A DNA stretch of 22,080 nt from Prolixibacteraceae bacterium UBA5740 (GCA_002419285.1 DIFU01000040.1:1-22080); one strand, 5' to 3'; counted from the first letter of the stretch, positions 1 through 7,620 are shown. Numbers and translations: made by a program. Notes: generated by a model from the letters alone, not told the origin.

Positions 1-72
1 CGATAAAAATCAAGGTTGTATAAATCTCTCATTTTATATAAATTAGCAGGTTCTCAAAAATCATTACCAACT

Positions 73-543
73 ATGGAAGACCTTCAGCAGCTTGAATCAG
101 AGATATTTTCAAAACTGGCAAGATTGTGCAGCCGGTCAGAAGAGTGTACTCCCGACATCCGGAAGAAAATCAGGGAGTGGGGAGGTGACGACGAACTCCA
201 GGAGAAAATCATTTCAAGGCTGATCACCGAAAAGTTTCTTGATGATGAGCGCTATGCCAGGGCTTACGTCAGGGATAAATTCAGGTTCAATAAGTGGGGT
301 CGGGTGAAAATGCGCTACTACCTGAAAATGAAAGGTCTTTCTGAAACCATCATTGAATCGGGAATGCAGGAATTTGACCAGGATGAGTATGTGAAATTGC
401 TGGTCAGGACACTGAAAGACAAAGCCAAAACCATCAAAAATAAGGAAAAATTCGAAAAGATGGGGCAACTGATCCGATTTGCCCAGGGACGGGGATTTGA
501 GCCTGAACTGATTCACCGGCACCTGTCGGAAATCGTTTCCTGA
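73..543 (+). CDS. recX: Regulatory protein RecX
   Basis: RecX binds RecA and modulates its filaments on single-stranded DNA during recombination and the SOS response. From the ATG at 73 the product has 156 residues, a normal length for Bacteroidota RecX. The three-helix repeats are recognisable: an N-terminal segment with LARLCSRSEECT, a central one with LDDERYARAYVRDKFRFNKWGRVKMRYYLKMKG, whose aromatic/basic core is typical of the family, and a C-terminal one with GRGFEPELIHRHL. The frame stays open to a TTG at 16, but the extra residues do not resemble RecX, so the ATG is preferred. There is no clear Shine-Dalgarno sequence, as is usual in this phylum. recA is not in the window. The family call is firm; the start is less so. 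Confidence 0.88.
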   Translation: MEDLQQLESEIFSKLARLCSRSEECTPDIRKKIREWGGDDELQEKIISRLITEKFLDDERYARAYVRDKFRFNKWGRVKMRYYLKMKGLSETIIESGMQEFDQDEYVKLLVRTLKDKAKTIKNKEKFEKMGQLIRFAQGRGFEPELIHRHLSEIVS

Positions 544-546
544 GCT

Positions 547-565
547 TTGGTAAATGCACGTGAAA
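547..565 (+). repeat. Short direct repeat, copy 1 (after recX stop)
   Basis: TTGGTAAAT-gca-CGTGAAA lies 4 nt after the recX stop codon. A near copy, TTGGTAAAT-cgc-CGTGAAA, lies 6 nt after the prfB stop at 1755-1773. Sixteen of 19 positions match and only the central three differ. Neither copy is palindromic. The function is unknown and chance is possible. Confidence 0.4.
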
Positions 566-626
566 GGGTCTCCAAACTTGAGGGCAGTGCAGCAAACTTC
601 AGGTCTTTCCCTCTTTTATTTTTTGC

Positions 627-634
627 TACCTTTG
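627..634 (+). promoter_or_regulatory. Promoter -7 element for prfB
   Basis: TACCTTTG matches the Bacteroidota primary-sigma -7 consensus TAnnTTTG. It would give a leader of about 20 nt to the ATG at 660. The -33 region about 20 bp upstream is poor (TCTTT rather than TTTG), so the call rests on the -7 element and its position. Confidence 0.5.
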
Positions 635-659
635 ACGGCTGAATTAAAACAAACACAAC

Positions 660-1749
660 ATGATCTATAAAGAACAGGTCAATGACCTTGTACAGCGCCG
701 GGACGCGCTGAGGAGGCATCTTTGACTACGATGCGAAGTTATTACAGTTACAGGAAGAAGAGTTAAAGACTCAGGATCCGGACTTTTGGACCAATCCGAA
801 AGAGGCTGAAGAACAGATGCGTAAGATCCGCTCCATCAAGGTGTGGACCAATGGATTCCTGGATGTGAACCAAAAAATGGAGGATTTTCTGGTTCTGTAT
901 GAATTTTTTGAAGCCGATGAAGCTTCCGCTGAAGAGGTGGACGCAGCCTACACCGAAACCATGAAGGCTGTTGAAGCTCTGGAGGCCAAAAATATGCTCA
1001 GGAATGAGGAAGACCATCTGGGTGCCGTGATGCGGATCAACGCCGGCGCTGGAGGAACGGAAAGCAACGATTGGGCCGACATGCTCCTTCGGATGTATAC
1101 CCGATGGGGCGAGAAGAATGGCTACCAGGTGAAAATCAGTGATATCCTTCCGGGAGATGAGGTTGGCGTGAAAAGTGTTACCATGGAGTTTGAGGGTGAA
1201 TATGCGTATGGATACCTGAAAAGTGAAAATGGGGTGCACCGCCTGGTTCGGTTGTCGCCATTCAACGCACAAAACAAGCGACAGACTTCCTTCACCTCCG
1301 TATTCGTGGCTCCACTGGTCGACGATACCATCGAGATCGACATCAATCCCGGTGATATCACCTGGGAAACCTTTCGGAGTTCAGGGGCCGGCGGACAGAA
1401 TGTGAACAAGGTGGAAACAGGGGTGAGGCTGAGACATGCTCCCTCAGGTATCGTCATTGAAAATACCGAAAGCCGTTCACAGTTCGGTAACAAGGATAAT
1501 GCCCTGCGACTCCTTAAATCACAGTTATACGAGTTGGAACTCAGGAAGAGGAGGGAAAAGGTAGCTGAAATAGAATCGAACAAGAAAAAAATAGAGTGGG
1601 GGAGCCAGATTCGTTCCTATACACTGCAACCTTACAAACTGGTCAAGGATACCCGTACCGGCTTTGAATCGTCGAATGCCCAGGCAGTGCTCGACGGCGA
1701 TATTGACGGGTTTATCAAGGCCTTCCTGATGGAATTCGGAGGAGAGTAA
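660..1749 (+). CDS. prfB: Peptide chain release factor 2 (programmed +1 frameshift)
   Basis: RF2 recognises UAA and UGA stop codons and triggers peptidyl-tRNA hydrolysis. The coding sequence is in two frames. Codons 1-21 run from the ATG at 660 to CTT at 720-722 and are followed by an in-frame TGA at 723-725. A +1 slip on CTT resumes at GAC (724) and continues to the TAA at 1747-1749, giving 362 residues, close to the usual ~365. The RF2-specific SPF tripeptide is at residues 199-201 and the catalytic GGQ at 244-246, in a GAGGQNVNKVET context. The recoding site has all known parts: AGGAGG at 711-716, one spacer codon, CTT, and TGA followed by C. Low RF2 is expected to raise frameshifting, an autoregulatory loop. 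A caller that ignores frameshifts would report only the second frame from an internal start (817). Confidence 0.96.
711..726 (+). promoter_or_regulatory. prfB +1 programmed frameshift site
   Basis: AGGAGG-CAT-CTT-TGA-C has the same arrangement as the classic RF2 recoding site: a Shine-Dalgarno-like hexamer, a one-codon spacer, a slippery CTT (the tRNA-Leu slips from CUU to UUU) and a weak UGAC stop. Compared with the E. coli form, the hexamer is AGGAGG rather than AGGGGG and the spacer codon is CAT rather than TAT. Confidence 0.95.
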
Positions 1750-1754
1750 CTGCC

Positions 1755-1773
1755 TTGGTAAATCGCCGTGAAA
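1755..1773 (+). repeat. Short direct repeat, copy 2 (after prfB stop)
   Basis: TTGGTAAAT-cgc-CGTGAAA, the partner of the copy at 547-565 (16 of 19 positions identical). Both copies sit within a few bases of a stop codon. No hairpin is formed, so it is not a terminator. Confidence 0.4.
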
Positions 1774-1853
1774 CCATGCGAATAATCTGTTTATTCTTTT
1801 GAATATTGTATTGTTTTAGGCATATTAGAACAATTTTAATCACAGGAAGAGCC

Positions 1854-1859
1854 GGAGGT
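1854..1859 (+). promoter_or_regulatory. Shine-Dalgarno-like sequence before ppk1
   Basis: GGAGGT lies 4 nt upstream of the ATG at 1864. This is a good Shine-Dalgarno match and spacing, and it is notable because most starts in this window have A/T-rich leaders without one. It supports the ATG at 1864 as the ppk1 start. Confidence 0.45.
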
Positions 1860-1863
1860 ATTT

Positions 1864-4275
1864 ATGATCAGGCCAGATTCGGAAGAGCATATCATCAATC
1901 GTGAAATCAGCTGGTTGTCATTTAATGAGCGGGTGTTGCAGGAAGCCAACGATCCAAACACTCCCTTGTTCGAGCGCATCCGTTTTATAGGGATTTTTTC
2001 CAATAACCTCGATGAGTTTTTCAGGGTTCGGGTCGCGACCGTCCGCAGGATGGTCGATTTTGGCCGCGACGAAGAAAGCATGCCCGGGCCATTGACCCCC
2101 AGGGAATTGCATGATCAGATCCAGGAAATCGTGCAGATGCAGCAGACCAAGGTGCAGGAGATTTTCTCCAATATCATGGAGGATCTTCGCAAGGAAGACA
2201 TTTACCTGGTCAACGAGAAAGGCCTCAGCCATACGCAGGGTGTGGTGGTACGCCAATATTTCCAGGAACGGGTGCTTCCCAACCTGGTGCCGATCATGCT
2301 GTCGAAGAAACGCAACTTTCCCTACCTGCGCGACCGGTCGGTATACCTTGCCGTGAAGCTTTCGAAACATAACGATCCCGAGGATTTTGCCTATTCTCTC
2401 ATCCGGATCCCAAGCCGGTCGGTTTCCCGGTTCCTGGTTCTGCCCGATGTAGGGGCGAAAAGGTATGTGATCATGCTTGATGATATCATCCGTTTCTGCC
2501 TCGACGATCTCTTCTTCTATTTTGATTACGATCGCTATGAGGCATACACCCTGAAAGTGACCCGCGATGCCGAAATCGACATTGACGATGACATTTCCAA
2601 ATCGTTTATCGAGAAAATGGAAGTCGGGCTAAAAAAGAGAAAGATCGGCAGGCCCGTAAGGCTCCTGTACGATCGTGATATGCCTGATGACCTGCAAAAG
2701 TTCATTCTGAAAAAGATGAAGGTCGAAGAGGAAGAGAATGCTGTCCCGGGTGGAAGATATCATAACCACAAGGATTTCATGGATTTTCCTGAAATTGGCA
2801 AGCCCCATCACTATTATTCCAAGCTGCCTCCTATGCGGCACAAGGATTTTCCGTTGCATAGCAGTATCCTGCGGGTGATACGGAGAAAGGATGTGATGCT
2901 GCATTATCCCTACCAGAAGTTTGGTCATTTTATCGATTTCCTTCGGGAAGCGGCCATCGATCTTGAAGTGGAGGAGATAGGCATCACCATATACCGCATT
3001 GCCAATGATTCAAAAGTGGTAAACGCCTTGTTGAATGCCATCCGGAATGGGAAGAAGGTAACCGTGATCATTGAGTTGCAGGCCCGTTTTGATGAGGAAA
3101 ACAACATATTCTGGTCGGGCAAGTTGCAGGAAGAGGGCGCCAATGTGATTAACGGGATTCCTGGCCTCAAGATACACAGTAAGTTAGCCTTGGTCAGGCG
3201 CCGCGAGGGCAATGTTTTAAGAAATTATGCCTATATCGGGACCGGCAATTTTCATGAAGGGACAGCACGTATATATGCCGATGATGGATTATTCACTTCA
3301 GATCCCAGACTGGCGGATGAGGTTGCCAATGTTTTCGAATTTTTCAAACATAATTACAAGCATTTCAAGTTCAATCATCTGATTGTTAGTCCCTTCCAAA
3401 TGAGGAAGACTTTTACGAAAATGGTAAACCGGGAGATTAAAAATGCCAGGTCAGGGAAGGAATCTTGGATGATCCTCAAGATGAACAGCCTCATTGATAC
3501 GGAAATGATCATGAAGTTATACGAGGCTGGACAGGCCGGGGTCAAGATCAGGCTTATCGTACGCGGGATCTTTGGCATGAAGACTGGTATTGCCGGACTG
3601 AGCGATAATATAGAGGCCATCAGTATTGTGGATAAATACCTCGAGCATTCAAGGATTTTCCTTTTTGCCAATGGCGGCGATGAGCGCTGCTTTATCAGTT
3701 CGGCCGACTGGATGCCCAGGAACCTGAACCGCCGGATTGAAGTTGCGGCACCTATCTATGATCCCGAGATAATGCAAGAACTGAAAACCATGCTTCAGAT
3801 CCAGCTGAAAGACAACAGTAAGGCTCGGATTCTGGATCCGGATCTGAAGAATGCCTACCAGAAAATCTTTCCGGGGGTCAAATTCAGGGGTCAGGAAGAT
3901 TATTACAATTACATCCGCGGCAAACACCATATGGCAATGAAGATATATCACAATCCACGATGCGCCAAGAGCCGTCTGGGACTCAATTATTTGGAAAAGA
4001 AGGGATTTGACCTGGAGGTCAAAAATTATATAAACGATGGCCTGTCGGAAGCAGAGATCAGGAGTATCCTTGAAAAGACGGGACTTGAACCACTGCAGAT
4101 CATCCGCACCCAGGAGCCTGATTTTAAAACAGGATATAAGGGGAAGAATCTTTCGGCTGATGAGTGGATTTCCCTGCTGGTAAGCCATCCAAGGTGGCTA
4201 CAAAGGCCTATTGTCGTAAATGGCGAGAAGGCTGTAATTGCCAATCCCCCCGAGGAAATTGAAAAGATTGTCTGA
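1864..4275 (+). CDS. ppk1: Polyphosphate kinase 1 with C-terminal ArsC-like domain
   Basis: PPK1 reversibly makes polyphosphate from ATP. Residues 1 to about 685 are a complete PPK1. The N-terminal INREISWLSFNERVLQEA and NNLDEFFRVRV motifs are present. The autophosphorylated histidine is H438 (KIHSKLAL), and the second conserved histidine is H595 (YLEHSRIFLF), followed by SSADWMPRNLNRRIEVA. GTGNFHEGTAR is also conserved. Without a stop, the frame continues from about M690 into a ~114-residue ArsC/Spx-like thioredoxin-fold domain: YHNPRCAKS with C700, then IIRTQEP (R748) and LQRPIVV (R781). The third arginine that ArsC uses to bind oxyanion appears to be N794 (VIANPPEEI), so arsenate reductase activity is doubtful. 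There is almost no linker between domains. At 803 residues the protein is about 110 longer than typical PPK1. Its stop is only 11 nt from the stop of the convergent lipoprotein gene. Confidence 0.95.
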   Translation: MIRPDSEEHIINREISWLSFNERVLQEANDPNTPLFERIRFIGIFSNNLDEFFRVRVATVRRMVDFGRDEESMPGPLTPRELHDQIQEIVQMQQTKVQEIFSNIMEDLRKEDIYLVNEKGLSHTQGVVVRQYFQERVLPNLVPIMLSKKRNFPYLRDRSVYLAVKLSKHNDPEDFAYSLIRIPSRSVSRFLVLPDVGAKRYVIMLDDIIRFCLDDLFFYFDYDRYEAYTLKVTRDAEIDIDDDISKSFIEKMEVGLKKRKIGRPVRLLYDRDMPDDLQKFILKKMKVEEEENAVPGGRYHNHKDFMDFPEIGKPHHYYSKLPPMRHKDFPLHSSILRVIRRKDVMLHYPYQKFGHFIDFLREAAIDLEVEEIGITIYRIANDSKVVNALLNAIRNGKKVTVIIELQARFDEENNIFWSGKLQEEGANVINGIPGLKIHSKLALVRRREGNVLRNYAYIGTGNFHEGTARIYADDGLFTSDPRLADEVANVFEFFKHNYKHFKFNHLIVSPFQMRKTFTKMVNREIKNARSGKESWMILKMNSLIDTEMIMKLYEAGQAGVKIRLIVRGIFGMKTGIAGLSDNIEAISIVDKYLEHSRIFLFANGGDERCFISSADWMPRNLNRRIEVAAPIYDPEIMQELKTMLQIQLKDNSKARILDPDLKNAYQKIFPGVKFRGQEDYYNYIRGKHHMAMKIYHNPRCAKSRLGLNYLEKKGFDLEVKNYINDGLSEAEIRSILEKTGLEPLQIIRTQEPDFKTGYKGKNLSADEWISLLVSHPRWLQRPIVVNGEKAVIANPPEEIEKIV

Positions 4276-4286
4276 TTAAATGCTTC

Positions 4287-5084
4287 TCAGTTCAGGGCAT
4301 TCAATCCATTCTGCAACTGTTTGATCTCGTTTTCCAGTGCGATTCGCGACTTGATTTCGCGGGATAGTTCAAGGGCATCCCGAATGGCTTTCTTGTCAAA
4401 ATCCTCCAATACTATATAATGGTATCTTTTACCCAGAAAAACCGCTTTCAATTTCAAATGGCTGTTTTCGGCAATAAATTCAATGACCCCATTGTCGCGG
4501 CCGTTACGATAGGTCACCTTTTCCCATTTTGATTCGAGAAAATCGCTCCGATGATTGTCGGCATCAGTGATTCCCACCGAATCGGTACGGGCACTTAACC
4601 CCTGGTCGTATACCCTTAACCCGGTATGGTCGAGCCATTGCTCTCCGTTGTAATTGCTGACAAGGGCCAAATCCCCTTTTTCGTTCAGGAGGACCTGAAG
4701 ATAAGAGCGGTTCCACGACCGATCCCAGGTTTGCCGTTTATGCAGATATTGCGTGTAGCGGTCGAATTGTGTTTTCTCGATGTTGAAATTTGGTTCGAGA
4801 CGGGTGATTCTTGCCTTGACAGAATCAAGCAAGGCCCCTTTTTGTTGTAGCTGTTCCCATAATATTTCCTTTTTCAGGTTTTTTGCCGCGTTGATCGAAT
4901 AAGCTGCCTTGGGAGTCAGCATTGCGATGCTGTCGAGATGCAGCAGTGCACGTGTCGTATCGTTTTTTTCGAGTAGATTCTTTGCAAAATTAAACCTTGT
5001 CCTGGCAAGATCCTCCTGTGATGGTCCGCATCCGGCAAGAACCAGGGAAATAAATAGAAAAATTATGCTGGATATTCTGATCAT
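4287..5084 (-). CDS. Putative lipoprotein of unknown function
   Basis: The 265-residue product begins with a short basic start, a hydrophobic segment and the lipobox LAGC (C19), so it is probably exported and lipid-anchored. Residues about 25-75 form alpha-helical, TPR-like sequence (FNFAKNLLEKNDTTRALLHLDSIAML), and the last ~35 residues are predicted by eye to be coiled coil. The middle is a mixed region with no motif I recognise. The gene converges on ppk1 and diverges from oxyR, sharing a 159-bp intergenic region with it. TATTTTTG on the minus strand (plus 5100-5107) fits a -7 element, but no -33 is visible at the right distance and the leader would be under 20 nt. I do not assign a function; a peroxide-related role would be a guess from position only. 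Confidence 0.72.
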   Translation of the reverse strand: MIRISSIIFLFISLVLAGCGPSQEDLARTRFNFAKNLLEKNDTTRALLHLDSIAMLTPKAAYSINAAKNLKKEILWEQLQQKGALLDSVKARITRLEPNFNIEKTQFDRYTQYLHKRQTWDRSWNRSYLQVLLNEKGDLALVSNYNGEQWLDHTGLRVYDQGLSARTDSVGITDADNHRSDFLESKWEKVTYRNGRDNGVIEFIAENSHLKLKAVFLGKRYHYIVLEDFDKKAIRDALELSREIKSRIALENEIKQLQNGLNALN

Positions 5085-5201
5085 TGTTCATCTTTTTGAC
5101 AAAAATAAAAAAATCCCTCGCAAGTGGGTGATGGAAGGGGAAATTGAGTTGCAGGTGCAGTGGATTTTAAATAGTCGTTCGTATTGATTCTGGCGTTATT
5201 G

Positions 5202-5216
5202 ATAGATTATTTCTAT
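5202..5216. promoter_or_regulatory. OxyR-type dyad operator upstream of oxyR
   Basis: ATAG-ATTATTT-CTAT is a 15-bp dyad ending 27 bp before the oxyR ATG. Its spacing and outer bases match the known OxyR half-site pattern ATAG-N7-CTAT, which also fits the general LysR T-N11-A rule. A second weaker element, ATAG at 5171 with GTATT about 7 nt later, lies about 31 bp upstream. Autoregulation is likely by analogy with other LysR genes, and the site could also act on the divergent lipoprotein gene. Confidence 0.5.
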
Positions 5217-5243
5217 CTTGGTCCAAAATCTTGATCAACTGAC

Positions 5244-6185
5244 ATGGTAACACTGACTCAACTCGAGTATATTGTTGCGGTGGATGTTCACCGTCATTTC
5301 GGACGGGCCGCAGAAAGCTGTTTCGTAACCCAGCCCACCCTTTCGATGCAGATAAAAAAGCTGGAAGAGGATCTGGGCGTGTTCATATTTGACCGAAGTA
5401 AGCAACCGTTGATTCCTACCGATGTTGGTCAAAGGCTGATTGACCAGGCCCGTGTGGTTTTGAGTGAGTCGGCCGAATTGCAGAATATCATCGAAGACCA
5501 TAAAAATGAGGTTTCAGGAGTACTGCGCATTGGGATTATCCCTACGCTGGCACCCTATCTGCTTCCCCGGTTTATTGGCCACTATAAAAGAACCTGGCCA
5601 AACATCATCATCAAGGTGGAGGAGTTAACTACAGCCCACATCATTGAATTATTGCAAAAGGATCTTCTGGACGTTGGCATCCTGGTAACCCCGCTGAAGG
5701 AAAACAAGATCATTGAAAAGCCGGTGTTTTATGAGGAGATGCTTATTTATGCCAACGCGAACCATACATTGCACCAAAAGAAGGAGATTACGCCTGTCGA
5801 CATTGCAACCCCGGATATCTGGTTGCTGAGTGACGGTCACTGTTTCCGCGACCAGGTGGTTAACCTTTGTTCGTACATGTCGGGTGCCGGAGGGGGACTG
5901 CCCTTCCAGTTCGAGGCAGGTTCTCTGGAAACCCTGATGAACATAGTGGATGTGGAGGGCGGGATCACCCTCATACCGGAGCTGGCAAAATATACCTTGC
6001 CGGAGAACCGCCGGAAAAACCTGTTATCCTTTACCAACATGACACCCTTGCGCGAGGTCAGCCTGGTCTATTCCAGGCACTTCGCCAAGCATAAACTGAT
6101 TAACCTCCTTTGGAGGGAGGTGAAAGATACCTTACCCCCCGAACTTCTGTCGGCCGAAAGGGGTACCATCGTCGAATGGCGTTAA
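5244..6185 (+). CDS. oxyR: Hydrogen peroxide-sensing transcriptional regulator OxyR (LysR family)
   Basis: OxyR is a tetrameric LysR-type activator of catalase, peroxidase and iron-sequestration genes that is switched by disulfide formation. The 313-residue protein has the N-terminal winged helix-turn-helix (residues 1-60: LTQLEYIVAVDVHRHFGRAA, then TQPTLSMQIKKLEEDLG) and a substrate-binding-like effector domain from about 90. The diagnostic feature is LLSDGHCFRDQVVNLC: C200 and C209 have the same eight-residue spacing as the E. coli peroxidatic and resolving cysteines C199 and C208, with the surrounding DGHCxRDQ conserved. This separates it from LysR regulators of metabolism. The target genes are not in the window. 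The annotated ATG fits the start of the family. Confidence 0.93.
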   Translation: MVTLTQLEYIVAVDVHRHFGRAAESCFVTQPTLSMQIKKLEEDLGVFIFDRSKQPLIPTDVGQRLIDQARVVLSESAELQNIIEDHKNEVSGVLRIGIIPTLAPYLLPRFIGHYKRTWPNIIIKVEELTTAHIIELLQKDLLDVGILVTPLKENKIIEKPVFYEEMLIYANANHTLHQKKEITPVDIATPDIWLLSDGHCFRDQVVNLCSYMSGAGGGLPFQFEAGSLETLMNIVDVEGGITLIPELAKYTLPENRRKNLLSFTNMTPLREVSLVYSRHFAKHKLINLLWREVKDTLPPELLSAERGTIVEWR

Positions 6186-6217
6186 CCATATTTTAACCTA
6201 TGATTTTTTTTAGGAGA

Positions 6218-6300
6218 GGCATTTGCAAATTCAAAAATCTTCTATTTCTTTGCAACGCCAAAATGATAAGGATTTACAGATAAGAAATCCGGGATTTGGC
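6218..6300. repeat. Cluster of inverted repeats in the oxyR - tRNA-Glu gap
   Basis: The gap 6186-6379 has two possible structures. One pairs TTGCAAA (6223-6229) with TTTGCAA (6249-6255), extended by GGC/GCC. The other nests GGATTT (6270-6275) / AAATCC (6285-6290) within GCCAAA (6257-6262) / TTTGGC (6295-6300). The two share GCC at 6257-6259 and so exclude each other. A short GTTAA/TTAAC hairpin with a T8 run (6181-6211) at the oxyR stop may end that transcript weakly. No reading frame or known RNA family was recognised. Confidence 0.35.
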
Positions 6301-6319
6301 AAAAAAAGTTCTGATTGAG

Positions 6320-6350
6320 TTTGGAAATTCGTAAAAGGTTTTTACTTTTG
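6320..6350 (+). promoter_or_regulatory. Promoter for tRNA-Glu and rpsT
   Basis: TTTG at 6320-6323 and TACTTTTG at 6343-6350 are separated by 19 bp, matching the Bacteroidota -33/-7 consensus (TTTG, TAnnTTTG). Transcription would start near 6356, about 25 nt before the tRNA. Confidence 0.75.
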
Positions 6351-6379
6351 CAGTCCCAAATTTAAGGGAAATTTTAAAA

Positions 6380-6451
6380 GGTCCGTTCATCTAAGGGTTA
6401 GGATTCAAGATTTTCATTCTTGCCATAGGGGTTCGAATCCCCTACGGACTG
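6380..6451 (+). tRNA. tRNA-Glu (anticodon TTC)
   Basis: The acceptor stem pairs GGTCCGT (6380-6386) with ACGGACT (6444-6450), with a G:T first pair, followed by discriminator G. The anticodon stem is CAAGA/TCTTG around the 7-nt loop TTTTCAT, giving anticodon TTC at 6413-6415. The T arm AGGGG-TTCGAAT-CCCCT is perfect. CCA is not encoded. It lies 26 nt upstream of rpsT and probably shares its transcript. Confidence 0.96.
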
Positions 6452-6477
6452 CTAATATCAAAAGATTAAAAAATAAA

Positions 6478-6729
6478 ATGGCAAATCATAAGTCAGCTTT
6501 AAAAAGAATTAGGCAAACCGAAAAAAAGCGGTTGAGTAACAAATATTACGCAAAAACCACACGTAATGCCGTTAAGAAGCTGCGTCTTTCAGAAGATAAA
6601 GACGAAGCAGTAAAAATGTATCCCGAAGTGGTTGCGATGATTGACAAACTTGCCAAGAAGAATGTTATTCACAAGAACAAGGCATCGAACCTTAAATCAA
6701 AGCTGGCTTTGCAGATCAATAGAATGTAA
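6478..6729 (+). CDS. rpsT: Small ribosomal subunit protein bS20
   Basis: bS20 is a small basic helical protein that binds 16S rRNA early in 30S assembly. The 83-residue product begins [19 protein letters not shown] and has the family's lysine/arginine-rich helices ([24 protein letters not shown]). The leader between the tRNA and the ATG is A-rich with no Shine-Dalgarno sequence. A strong terminator follows 24 nt after the stop, so tRNA-Glu and rpsT look like one short transcription unit. Confidence 0.97.
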   Translation: MANHKSALKRIRQTEKKRLSNKYYAKTTRNAVKKLRLSEDKDEAVKMYPEVVAMIDKLAKKNVIHKNKASNLKSKLALQINRM

Positions 6730-6752
6730 AGGCGACAATTTCATAAAGAGAC

Positions 6753-6791
6753 AAAAAAGGCCTCTCCACATTTGGGGGGGGCTTTTTTTTT
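6753..6791 (+). terminator. Rho-independent terminator after rpsT
   Basis: An A-rich arm followed by CCTCTCC pairs with the run of eight Gs (6774-6781) and the following C plus T-tract. The loop is ACATTT and the T-tract has nine Ts. Two of the seven core pairs are G:T. Confidence 0.8.
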
Positions 6792-6862
6792 GGTAAAGTG
6801 GTTTATGGAAAGCAGTTTTTATTTACATTCGTTCATTTAAAAATCAATAAAGGTCTTGATGA

Positions 6863-7558
6863 ATGAGCGATAACAGAAAATTAAATATAAAGGACTGGGC
6901 AACAGAGGATCGGCCCAGGGAGAGGATGTTGGCTTATGGACCCCGTATGCTAACCGATGCCGAATTGATTGCTATACTGATCGGATCAGGCAACCTTGAA
7001 GAGACAGCTGTCGAGCTGTCGCGGAAAATACTCGGCTCAGTCGAAAACAGCCTGAACGACCTTGGGAAAAAGAGTTATGAGTACCTCTCCTCGTTCAAAG
7101 GCATAGGTGAAGCAAAGGCTGTAAACATCATGGCAGCCATGGAACTGAGCCGACGTCGCAAATCAGAGGAAGCACCCGAGCGGCCACAGATAACATCAAG
7201 CAATGATGCGGCAGCCATCCTTATGCCCTTGCTGGGTGATCTCGATCATGAAGAGTTCTGGATCTTGCTGTTGAACCGAAACAATAAAGTCATCCACCGT
7301 TTTATGACCAGCAAAGGAGGTCTTACCGCTACAGTGATTGATGTCCGCACCATTCTTAAGACTGCCATTGAAAGACTGGCCACGGCAATGATCCTGAGCC
7401 ATAATCATCCTTCGGGTAACCTGACACCTTCAGATGCCGACATGCAGATCACACGAAAACTGAAGGATGCCGGAAAAATCATGGATATCCAGGTCCTCGA
7501 CCATCTGATTGTTTCTCAGAAGGGATATTACAGTTTTGCAGATAACGGAATGATCTGA
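6863..7558 (+). CDS. radC: RadC family JAB1/MPN-domain protein
   Basis: The 231-residue product has an N-terminal helix-hairpin-helix-like part (residues about 1-100: IKDWATEDRPRERMLAYG, then FKGIGEAKAVNIMAAMELSRR) and a C-terminal JAMM metalloprotease-like domain. The metal motif HxHx7Sx2D is intact: H180, H182, S190, D193 in SHNHPSGNLTPSDAD. The fold and motif are clear, but the cellular role is not; the old link to DNA repair came from a misassigned mutation. A weak -7-like TACATTCG (6824-6831) precedes the gene, which follows the rpsT terminator and so probably has its own promoter. Confidence 0.92.
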   Translation: MSDNRKLNIKDWATEDRPRERMLAYGPRMLTDAELIAILIGSGNLEETAVELSRKILGSVENSLNDLGKKSYEYLSSFKGIGEAKAVNIMAAMELSRRRKSEEAPERPQITSSNDAAAILMPLLGDLDHEEFWILLLNRNNKVIHRFMTSKGGLTATVIDVRTILKTAIERLATAMILSHNHPSGNLTPSDADMQITRKLKDAGKIMDIQVLDHLIVSQKGYYSFADNGMI

Positions 7559-7620
7559 CGACTACAGTTTGCGATAAACATTGTATATTCAACCTTTATT
7601 TATCGCATCTTCCCGATAAT

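Noticed and set aside
817..1749. A shorter prfB reading frame starting at an internal ATG
   Set aside because: It lacks the N-terminal helical domain of RF2; the true start is 660 with a +1 frameshift at 720-726.
1750..1863. A consensus promoter for ppk1
   Set aside because: Several near matches to TAnnTTTG exist (for example TATTCTTTTG) but each has the wrong internal spacing.
6181..6211. A terminator at the end of oxyR
   Set aside because: The stem is only 5 bp of A/T-rich sequence and the T-run does not follow it directly; it may be weak, so it is only mentioned with the gap.
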